From contig JAKFWA010000125.1 in assembly GCA_021732995.1 (NCBI GenBank), positions 1 to 60,217 on the forward strand: a DNA stretch of 60,217 bases, read 5' to 3'. This document shows positions 16,504 through 23,322 of the stretch, piece after piece. The translations under genes and the position numbers were made by a program. Position 1 is the stretch's first letter. Each line of letters begins with the position of its first letter. Origin of the DNA: Planctomycetaceae bacterium (GTDB lineage Bacteria; Planctomycetota; Planctomycetia; Planctomycetales; Planctomycetaceae). The notes below the pieces were generated by a model that saw only the letters and a list, made by a program, of their open reading frames with translations, was not told the origin of the DNA and did no database searches.

Positions 16504-19002
16504 GTGCGATTCCGTGCCCCCGATTGTTCGATTGATACCGCGCGGGCGGTGATCTCGTGCGTAGTTTCTTTATTGCTCATTGAATTGTTGCCAGCTGCCG
16601 AGCCCACATTTCAGGCGGAAATTCGACCCATCGTGCAGGCGCGGTGCGTGAAGTGTCATGGTGCCGAGGAGAAGTCGGGTAACATCGACTTCTCCGCAAT
16701 CAACGACGATCTCACGGCGGCACGACAACGCAAGCTCTGGCGGAAAGTGGTTGCGCAGCTTGAAGCGGAAGCGATGCCGCCGAAGGATGCTCAGCAACTG
16801 ACAGGTGAGGAGAAGCGACTGCTGCTCAAATGGATGAAGCGCACGTTTGAGGTCGTCGATTGTGACGATCCGGCCAATCGCGATCCTGGCCCAACGGTGA
16901 TCCGGCGGCTGAGCTTGTCGGAGTACAATCGCACGATTCGCGATCTGCTGGGGTTTGAATTCGATGCCGCCGCGACAGTCGGTATGACCAGCGACACGGG
17001 CGAAGGCAACAGCTTCGGGAATCTGGCAGCCGCGCTGGAGATGCCCCCGGCCTTGCTCGAAAAATACTTCGCGGCTGCGGATCAAATTCTCGACCGGTTC
17101 TTTGGAACCGAACTGAGTTCCACAGTCGATGGTCGCATTCAGGAACAAGCTCGAAACAGTCGCGAGCAGATGTTTCTGCTCAAGCCCGGCGAGTGGCGAA
17201 AGGCGGACTACGAAGTCGCGCCGCCGCAAGGCATGGCCGCACGGGATGCCGCTCAAGCATTGATTACGTCGTTCGCGCGGCGCGCGTATCGCGGACAGAG
17301 TTCGCCCGCTGACGTGGAGCGCCTGATGGCGATCTTTGATCGCGCCACCGCGTTGAAGAAGAGTTACGCCGATTCAATCCGCGTGATGTTGAAGGCGGTG
17401 CTAGTCTCTCCCAAGTTTTTGTATCGCATCGAGCAGAACGCACTGCTGGGAGGGCAAGGCTCCGGCCGAACCGAGGTCCAGAAAAGTGCAGATGGCATCA
17501 AGAACGGCTCAGCGGGAGCTTCGCCCTCCCAGCGTGTCGGCGATCACGAACTGGCGGTGCGGTTGTCGTACTTCCTCTGGTCGAGCATGCCGGACGACGA
17601 GCTGCTGGACTTGGCAGATCGTGGGCGACTGACAGCAACTGGTGCCTCAACTGAATCGGTGAAGTTCAGCGGCAAGACCATCTCTGCCCCTGGATCAGAA
17701 TCGTTTCAGGGCAATAACCGCGACAAGGTGTTTGACGGTGATCTGCTGACGCAACTCGACGGCCCGGACGGCAATAGTCATTGGATCGGGCTCGACTTGG
17801 GTGAAGCCAAACCGATCAGTCGTATCCGTTTCGCGGGTCGAGTGGCTTACGAACAGCGCCTGGTCGGCGGCAAGTTTCAGGCATCGAACTCGCCCGACTT
17901 TAGCAGCGATGTCGTCGACTTGCTGGAAGTTAAACAAGCACCGGCACGGGGGTGGGTGACTCACGACTTCGATCAAGCCGTTGAGCGGCGATATGTCCGC
18001 TACGTGCCACCGAAGAATTCGTTCGGCAACATCGCCGAGATCGAAGTGCGAGGCTCTGGTTCGGGAACGATACTTGAACAACAGGTCCGACGGATGCTGG
18101 CTGATCCTCGCGCGCGATCGCTTACCGACAACTTCGCAGTTCACTGGCTGCAGATTCACAAGCTGCCGGTTGCGCGACCCAGCACTGAATTCTTTCCTGA
18201 GTTCAATGCGAACATCCGACAGGCGATGTTCGACGAGACGACCCTATTCTTCGACACGCTGCGCCGCGAAGACCGCAGCGTGCTGGAGTTACTCGACGCC
18301 GACTACACTTACGTCAATGAAGAGCTGGCGAAGTATTACGGTCTACCCGACGTGAAGGGGAAAGAACTGCGGCGAGTCAGCCTCAGGCCCGAAGATCGGC
18401 GCGGCGGGTTGCTCGGCATGGGCAGCGTATTGGCGGTTACATCGCACACGTCGCGCACCAGTCCGACCATGCGTGGCAAGTGGATCCTGGAGGTCATGTT
18501 CGGCACACCCCCTCCACCACCACCGGCCAACGTCATTCAGATCAAGGAAGAGCCCGGCAAGAAGAAACAAGACGCCCAGACATTTCGAGAGAAGCTGGCA
18601 CAGCACGCTCAAGATGCCTCTTGTGCCGGCTGTCATCGCAAGATGGACCCGCTCGGCTTCGCACTCGACAACTACAACGCCGTCGGCCGCTGGCGCGACA
18701 AGCTCGGCGACCGCGATCTGGATGTCAGCGGCGAACTGCCAACCGGTGAAAAGCTGACCGGCGCCGCCGACCTGAAGCGAATCGTCCTGAGCAGAAAGGA
18801 TGAGTTCGTTAAAAATCTCACCGAGCAATTGCTGACATACGCCCTCGGCCGAGAGTCGGAAGACTTCGACGATTGCCCCGTTCGCCAGATCGCTACTCAG
18901 CTCAAGGTCGATGACTACCGATTTTCAACGCTGGTGATGGAGATTGTGAAGAGTTACCCGTTTCAGTACCGACGCTTCGGTGAGGCAAAGCCGACGAAGT
19001 GA
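16504..19002 (+). CDS. Exported c-type cytochrome of the DUF1587/DUF1595/DUF1592/DUF1588/DUF1585 type, with inserted discoidin-like domain
   Basis: The 832-residue protein has an N-terminal hydrophobic segment, a first heme site C48-V-K-C-H52 (PSCyt-type), DUF1587 (RRLSLSEYNRTIRDLLG), DUF1595, DUF1592 (starting LSYFLWSSMPDDEL), DUF1588 (with a second CAGCH near residue 707) and DUF1585 at the end. DUF1592 is split at about residues 383-520 by a domain like F5/8 type C (discoidin): KVFDGDLLTQLD, WIGLDLGEAKPISRIRF, RRYVRYVPP. An 87-bp palindromic repeat also adds 29 in-frame codons at 315-343. It is probably a surface redox or polysaccharide-related protein; the true function of the family is unknown. 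The start is uncertain: GTG 16504 or GTG 16549. It forms an operon with the next three genes. Confidence 0.85.
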   Translation: MRFRAPDCSIDTARAVISCVVSLLLIELLPAAEPTFQAEIRPIVQARCVKCHGAEEKSGNIDFSAINDDLTAARQRKLWRKVVAQLEAEAMPPKDAQQLTGEEKRLLLKWMKRTFEVVDCDDPANRDPGPTVIRRLSLSEYNRTIRDLLGFEFDAAATVGMTSDTGEGNSFGNLAAALEMPPALLEKYFAAADQILDRFFGTELSSTVDGRIQEQARNSREQMFLLKPGEWRKADYEVAPPQGMAARDAAQALITSFARRAYRGQSSPADVERLMAIFDRATALKKSYADSIRVMLKAVLVSPKFLYRIEQNALLGGQGSGRTEVQKSADGIKNGSAGASPSQRVGDHELAVRLSYFLWSSMPDDELLDLADRGRLTATGASTESVKFSGKTISAPGSESFQGNNRDKVFDGDLLTQLDGPDGNSHWIGLDLGEAKPISRIRFAGRVAYEQRLVGGKFQASNSPDFSSDVVDLLEVKQAPARGWVTHDFDQAVERRYVRYVPPKNSFGNIAEIEVRGSGSGTILEQQVRRMLADPRARSLTDNFAVHWLQIHKLPVARPSTEFFPEFNANIRQAMFDETTLFFDTLRREDRSVLELLDADYTYVNEELAKYYGLPDVKGKELRRVSLRPEDRRGGLLGMGSVLAVTSHTSRTSPTMRGKWILEVMFGTPPPPPPANVIQIKEEPGKKKQDAQTFREKLAQHAQDASCAGCHRKMDPLGFALDNYNAVGRWRDKLGDRDLDVSGELPTGEKLTGAADLKRIVLSRKDEFVKNLTEQLLTYALGRESEDFDDCPVRQIATQLKVDDYRFSTLVMEIVKSYPFQYRRFGEAKPTK
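17446..17532. repeat. 87-bp inverted-repeat (REP-like) element inside a coding sequence
   Basis: Left arm 17446-17472 and right arm 17506-17532 are inverted copies of 27 bases that match at about 22 positions, separated by 33 bases. The arms begin with CTGGGAGGGC and end with GCCCTCCCAG. The element is 29 codons long and keeps the frame of the cytochrome gene. It encodes LLGGQGSGRTEVQ, a spacer, and GSAGASPSQR. I recall similar GGGAGGGC-type palindromes as common interspersed repeats in planctomycete genomes, but could not check that here. It lies in a loop before DUF1592. Confidence 0.7.
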
Positions 19003-19325
19003 AACTTAATTTTAGGCAGTTCATGCCTTGGTACTCACCGAAAGACCCGACTCCGCGCGAGCAGTGCCCCTGCTGTGGCTACGTCACGCTTCCCGAGCGT
19101 GGGATGAGCCTGATCTGCCCGGTCTGCTTCTGGGAGGATGATGCGTTCGTCGGTAACCGTTTGGACGAGCGTTCGCTCTGCAATAAGCTGACCCTGCGTG
19201 AAGCTCGGGCAAACTTTGAAGCTATCGGAGCTTGCGACCGAGAGGGGCTGAAGCATGTTGCGCAGAGAGACAAACGCTCCAGCTTCATCCTGAAGCCCTA
19301 CCCAGAGGAGCTTGCAGGCCCTTAA
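18999..19325 (+). CDS. CPCC family cysteine-rich protein
   Basis: The protein is 108 residues long with GTG start at 18999 overlapping the stop of the cytochrome gene by GTGA, which suggests coupling. An alternative ATG at 19023 would give 100 residues. The motif C23-P-C-C-G followed by C40-P-V-C-F-W-E-D-D is the signature of the Cys-rich CPCC family, probably a small zinc ribbon. It has no signal peptide, so it should be cytoplasmic even though both neighbours are exported. The function of the family is unknown. Its position in this operon is unusual and may be an insertion. Confidence 0.8.
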   Translation: MKLNFRQFMPWYSPKDPTPREQCPCCGYVTLPERGMSLICPVCFWEDDAFVGNRLDERSLCNKLTLREARANFEAIGACDREGLKHVAQRDKRSSFILKPYPEELAGP

Positions 19326-19378
19326 CGCAACTATTGGACTGTTAAACATGAGCAGAACCAAGACGAATTGGAGATAGC

Positions 19379-20839
19379 GTGCAGCCTTCTCGTATTTCTC
19401 GCCGTAGCATGTTGCGTGGTACCGGAGCTTTGTTGTCTCTGCCGTTCTTCGAATCGTTGTTCCCGGCGCGGGTTGCTTCGGCTGCAGGCGCGGCGGTGAA
19501 GCCACCGGTGCGGTTGGGCATCTTCAGCGTCACGGGTGGAACGGTCCTGGAATCGTGGAAGCCCAAGGAGGCCGGGCCGCTCACGAAACTGCCTTCAATC
19601 TTGCGGTCGCTGGAGTTCGCGAAGGACGACATCACCGTTGTCTCGGGGCTGTGTCATTCCGGGCGGTCGGACAACCTGAATGCACACGAGCATTGTTCGC
19701 TGCTGCATCTGACCGGGGCGAGTTCCGTCAAGAAGGAAGGCGGCAAACTATTCGCTAACATTTCAGTTGATCAGGCTGCCGCGCAAGTGCTGGGTAGAGA
19801 AACATTGCTGCCGTCGCTGGAGATCGGGCTGAATGGCGGCGAGAAGAATTACTCGTTCCGGTCGCGAGACTCCGTCGTACCGTATGAAGGCAATCCGCGA
19901 TTGATCTTCGATCGCATGTTCCGCGGTCGCCAGCCTGTGGTACCGAACTGGAAACGTCGCGCTGAAGTAGGGGCTGCCAATAGTTCAACGCCGTTGAACA
20001 ACGAGTCGCTCGACCGCAGCGTGCTGGATCTGGTGCTCGGCCAGGCTAACGATCTACGGCGCGGCCTGGGGCGCAGCGACCAGCACAAACTCGACCAGTA
20101 TCTGGATTCCGTGCGCTCCGTCGAAAAGCGAATCGCCTTCATTGAGGCTCGGCAGCGACAGGACGCTCTCGATTCCGTCGGTCCCGGTTTGTCGACTCTG
20201 AAGCTACCCGAGTCCTTGCCGAAGCTGGGCACTCCGATCTGGGAGATCACCCGGCCGATCGATCAGGACCCGTCGCGACATGCGGATTACATTCGGCTGC
20301 TGGCGGACATGCAGGTGCTGGCATTCCAGACGGACACCACGCGCGTCGTCACCGTTGCGGCCGGCAGCGACGAAAGCATGTTCCCTGGCGTGGTGACAGT
20401 CGGCTACGAACGGCACTGCCACACGTTGGAGCATCAAGGCAACGCCTCGCGACCCGAGGACGCTGATCCCATCGCACGCGAAGCCTGTCGCCAGATTCAC
20501 GCCTGGTACACGCAGCTCTTCGCCGAGACCGTCCGCAAGCTGCGTGACATCGACGAAGGCGGCAGCTCGCTGCTCGACAACACGCTGCTGATGTTTACCT
20601 CATACATGGCCGATGGTGGTCACGGCCGCGACGATTATCCGGTGGTCCTAGCCGGGAAAGCAGGCGGTGCTCTGAAGACCGGACGGCATCTGGCATTCGA
20701 CAAGAAGGCCCCGATGTCCAACCTGTACGTCGAGATGCTTAATCTCTTTGGCATCCCCACAACGTCTTTTGGCGACAGTGAGACGTCAAGATTCGCCGAC
20801 AGCTTGAACAGCCGATTGCCAGGGTTGATCCTGTCATGA
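19379..20839 (+). CDS. DUF1552 domain protein, Tat-exported
   Basis: The 486-residue protein starts with a twin-arginine signal (SRRSMLRG then a hydrophobic stretch to about residue 35). The body is DUF1552: LGIFSVTGGTVLESWKP, the NAHEHCSLLHLTGA block, SLEIGL, and the C-terminal DNTLLMFTSYMADG and HLAFDKKAPMSNLYVEML segments. DUF1552 proteins are the usual partners of DUF1592-type cytochromes in Planctomycetes, and their fold resembles the alkaline phosphatase/DUF1501 group. The biochemical role is unknown. The start is GTG 19379 with TTGGAG six bases upstream. It overlaps the next gene by ATGA. Confidence 0.9.
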   Translation: MQPSRISRRSMLRGTGALLSLPFFESLFPARVASAAGAAVKPPVRLGIFSVTGGTVLESWKPKEAGPLTKLPSILRSLEFAKDDITVVSGLCHSGRSDNLNAHEHCSLLHLTGASSVKKEGGKLFANISVDQAAAQVLGRETLLPSLEIGLNGGEKNYSFRSRDSVVPYEGNPRLIFDRMFRGRQPVVPNWKRRAEVGAANSSTPLNNESLDRSVLDLVLGQANDLRRGLGRSDQHKLDQYLDSVRSVEKRIAFIEARQRQDALDSVGPGLSTLKLPESLPKLGTPIWEITRPIDQDPSRHADYIRLLADMQVLAFQTDTTRVVTVAAGSDESMFPGVVTVGYERHCHTLEHQGNASRPEDADPIAREACRQIHAWYTQLFAETVRKLRDIDEGGSSLLDNTLLMFTSYMADGGHGRDDYPVVLAGKAGGALKTGRHLAFDKKAPMSNLYVEMLNLFGIPTTSFGDSETSRFADSLNSRLPGLILS

Positions 20840-21729
20840 ACAACAACGTGCCATCATCACTCTTCGTTGCCGTTGGCCATCGCGGCTTGCGGACGGTATC
20901 CGTCGATGGGAAGGAATGGACCCATCTACAGACGGGCAAGGAAGGTGAGACCTATCGCGCGGTGAGCTTCGGGAACGGCCGCTTCGTCGGAGTAGGATCG
21001 TTTGGTGGCGCGAACATCATCGCCTCTACGACCGATGGTATGACGTGGCACACCAGTTCGCGCGACGCTCGCTATGTCAGCTATCTGCGCGGGCTGGGTT
21101 TTGGCAAAGGGATGTTCCTGGGACTGGGCGGGGATCCAGGCGCGGTGGGGGCTTCAAGCCCCTTCATCATGACATCGGAAGACGGGCAGAAGTGGAGCGA
21201 TCCGACTCCCATCTCCGGCAAGAACATGCTGCGTCGAGTCTGCTTTGGAAACGATCGCTTTGTGGCGGTCGGTGATCGCGGTCGTCGCGCGGCATCGCCT
21301 GACGGAAAGGACTGGACGGACGCGCCGAACGTCAAAGCCATCGACACGCTGATTGATGTGACTTTCGGTAAGGGCGTCTTCGTAGGAGTCGGTCTGCACG
21401 GTTTGCGGATGAGTAGCGAAGACGGCGTGAAGTGGTCCGAACGATTGGTCGGCGAAGAGGGCGAGCACATCAACTCAGTGATTTGGACGGGTGAGCGTTT
21501 CGTCGCCGTTGGTCAGGGAGCAACCTACATCTCGGCTGATGGTTTGAAGTGGGAACGCATTCCGAACACGAACGCTCCACTCATCGCGGTCTACGGCCAG
21601 AACCAATACATCGGCAGCAATTGGCGCGGACGCATTCTGCAATCCACCGACGCGATTACTTGGAAAGACACGTTTCAGGCTGAACACCACATTGAAGCCA
21701 TCGCGTTTGGCCACGCTGACACACCTTAA
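20836..21729 (+). CDS. BNR/sialidase-like beta-propeller protein
   Basis: The 297-residue protein consists of six or seven repeats of the form FVAVGxxGxxxxSxDGxxW, for example VAVGHRGLRTVSVDGKEW, VGVGSFG, VAVGDRGRRAASPDGKDW and VGVGLHGLRMSSEDGVKW. This is a BNR-type propeller of Asp-box-like repeats. It lacks a clear signal peptide. The start overlaps the DUF1552 stop by ATGA, so both are translated from one message. The third blade carries an extra loop (GDPGAVGASSPF) built on a perfect DNA palindrome. A binding role next to the DUF1552 and cytochrome proteins is inference; catalytic sialidase residues are not seen. Confidence 0.75.
   Translation: MNNNVPSSLFVAVGHRGLRTVSVDGKEWTHLQTGKEGETYRAVSFGNGRFVGVGSFGGANIIASTTDGMTWHTSSRDARYVSYLRGLGFGKGMFLGLGGDPGAVGASSPFIMTSEDGQKWSDPTPISGKNMLRRVCFGNDRFVAVGDRGRRAASPDGKDWTDAPNVKAIDTLIDVTFGKGVFVGVGLHGLRMSSEDGVKWSERLVGEEGEHINSVIWTGERFVAVGQGATYISADGLKWERIPNTNAPLIAVYGQNQYIGSNWRGRILQSTDAITWKDTFQAEHHIEAIAFGHADTP
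21148..21162. repeat. Perfect 15-bp palindrome inside the propeller gene
   Basis: GGGGCTT-C-AAGCCCC reads as a perfect inverted repeat with a one-base centre. It encodes VGASSP, a loop not seen in the other blades of this protein. It may be the core of another palindromic repeat family or chance. Confidence 0.45.
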
Positions 21730-21814
21730 CCAGTTACATCGTGCCGCTCTGAGTGCCGTCGGCTTTACGCTGCAGGATGCTGCGACCGTCTATGAGTACT
21801 CAAGGCGAGACCCG

Positions 21815-23242
21815 CTAAGCCAGAATCTCCGTGGCAACGTTGCCGTAGACGTCGGTGAGTCGAAAATCACGGCCACCGTAGTTGAAGGTCAGACGCTCGT
21901 GGTCCAGACCCAGCAGGTGCAGGATCGTTGCGTGCCAATCGTGGATGTGGACCGGCTTCTCAACCGCTTCGTAACCGAATTCGTCGGTCGCTCCGTACGA
22001 AAGTCCGCGCCGGACTCCACCGCCAGCCATCCAGATTGAGTAGCCCTTGTTATTGTGGTCCCGCCCGGTACCACTTTGAGCATAAGGCGTGCGGCCAAAT
22101 TCGCCCGCCCAGATGACGAGCGTGTCATCCAGCAGTCCGCGTTGTTTGAGGTCGCTCAGCAGAGCTGCAACCGGCCGGTCGGTCGCGAGGCAACTCTTGG
22201 CGAGTTCGTCCTTCAGCAGAAAGTGATGATCCCAGCCCACCGGGGCCGTGATCTCGACGAAGCGCACCCCGGCCTCGACGAGCCGCCGCGCCAAGAGGCA
22301 TTGTCGTCCGAAGCGATCGGTGGGAAGCCCCGAGCCGATTCCGTAGAGCTTGAACATGGACTCGGACTCCGCCCGCAGGTCGAGCACGTCGGGGACTTCG
22401 TCCTGCATGCGGAATGCGAGTTCAAACGACTCGATCGCGCCTTCGATCTCGGGATGATAGACGTCGCGCTGCAGCTTGCGTTGATTGAGGCTGCGGATCA
22501 AATCCAACTGGTCTCTTTGCTGCTCACGTGAAAGGTTCTGATTGGAGATATTCTTGAGCGGCGGTCCAGGTTCCTGATCACGGCGCAGCAGTGCCGCATA
22601 GAATCCAGGGATTTGGTTGGTGCCGACTCGCGTGCCCTGATTGATGGCAGGCAGGAATCCGCTGCCATAGTTCCGCGCGCCGCCATTGTCTGAGGGTGGA
22701 TTCAAGGTTACGAAACCCGGCAGGTTGGTGTTCTCACTTCCCAGCCCGTACAGAGTCCAGGCTCCAACTGAGGGTCGCACGAATTGAAAGCTGCCGCAGT
22801 GCATCTGCAAGAATGCCTGGGAATGGTTCGGCAAATCGGTGTGCATGCTGCGAATGACGCACAACTCATCCGACTGCGTTGCGAGTTCGGGCAACAGTTC
22901 GGACATCCACTGTCCCGATTCGCCGTGTTGCGCAAACCGGAACGGTGAACCAAGCAACCGTGCGCCGCCCCGATCCCGGCCAATCGGCGACGATGCTCCC
23001 GAGCCCTGATTCAGCGTGGGCTTGTAGTCCAGCAGGTCGACGTGTGACGGGCCTCCGTTCATTGTCAGGAAGATCACTCGCTTGGCTCGCGGTGGGAAAT
23101 GGGTGGATTGAGGAGCGAGTCCAGCGTCACGAGCTGCCGCTTCTTGAGCCAAACTCGCAAAGGCGAGGTACCCAAATCCGGCGCCGCTTGCTTTGAGCAT
23201 CTGGCGGCGAGACAGATATGAAGAGTTGGGCTGAGATCGCAT
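21815..23242 (-). CDS. DUF1501 domain protein, Tat-exported
   Basis: The 475-residue protein begins with a twin-arginine signal (SRRQMLKASG). The DUF1501 body is clear: VIFLTMNGGPSHVDLLDYKP, LLGSPFRFAQHGESGQWMSEL, VIRSMHTDLPNHSQA, GWDHH, VIWAGEFGRTPYAQ and GRDHNNKGYS. DUF1501 has an alkaline phosphatase/sulfatase-like fold; its substrate is unknown. ATG 23242 was chosen because GAGGAA lies upstream; an earlier TTG at 23290 would add 16 residues before the Tat motif. It lies 80 bp downstream of the DUF1549/DUF1553 gene on the same strand, the standard planctomycete pair. Confidence 0.92.
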   Translation of the reverse strand: MRSQPNSSYLSRRQMLKASGAGFGYLAFASLAQEAAARDAGLAPQSTHFPPRAKRVIFLTMNGGPSHVDLLDYKPTLNQGSGASSPIGRDRGGARLLGSPFRFAQHGESGQWMSELLPELATQSDELCVIRSMHTDLPNHSQAFLQMHCGSFQFVRPSVGAWTLYGLGSENTNLPGFVTLNPPSDNGGARNYGSGFLPAINQGTRVGTNQIPGFYAALLRRDQEPGPPLKNISNQNLSREQQRDQLDLIRSLNQRKLQRDVYHPEIEGAIESFELAFRMQDEVPDVLDLRAESESMFKLYGIGSGLPTDRFGRQCLLARRLVEAGVRFVEITAPVGWDHHFLLKDELAKSCLATDRPVAALLSDLKQRGLLDDTLVIWAGEFGRTPYAQSGTGRDHNNKGYSIWMAGGGVRRGLSYGATDEFGYEAVEKPVHIHDWHATILHLLGLDHERLTFNYGGRDFRLTDVYGNVATEILA

Positions 23243-23322
23243 GGCGAGTTTCCTCGGGTATTGTCGGCGGGTAGGCGACGTGGATGGCAAATGATCTTGA
23301 TGTTGACTGCTCTGGCCGAGTG

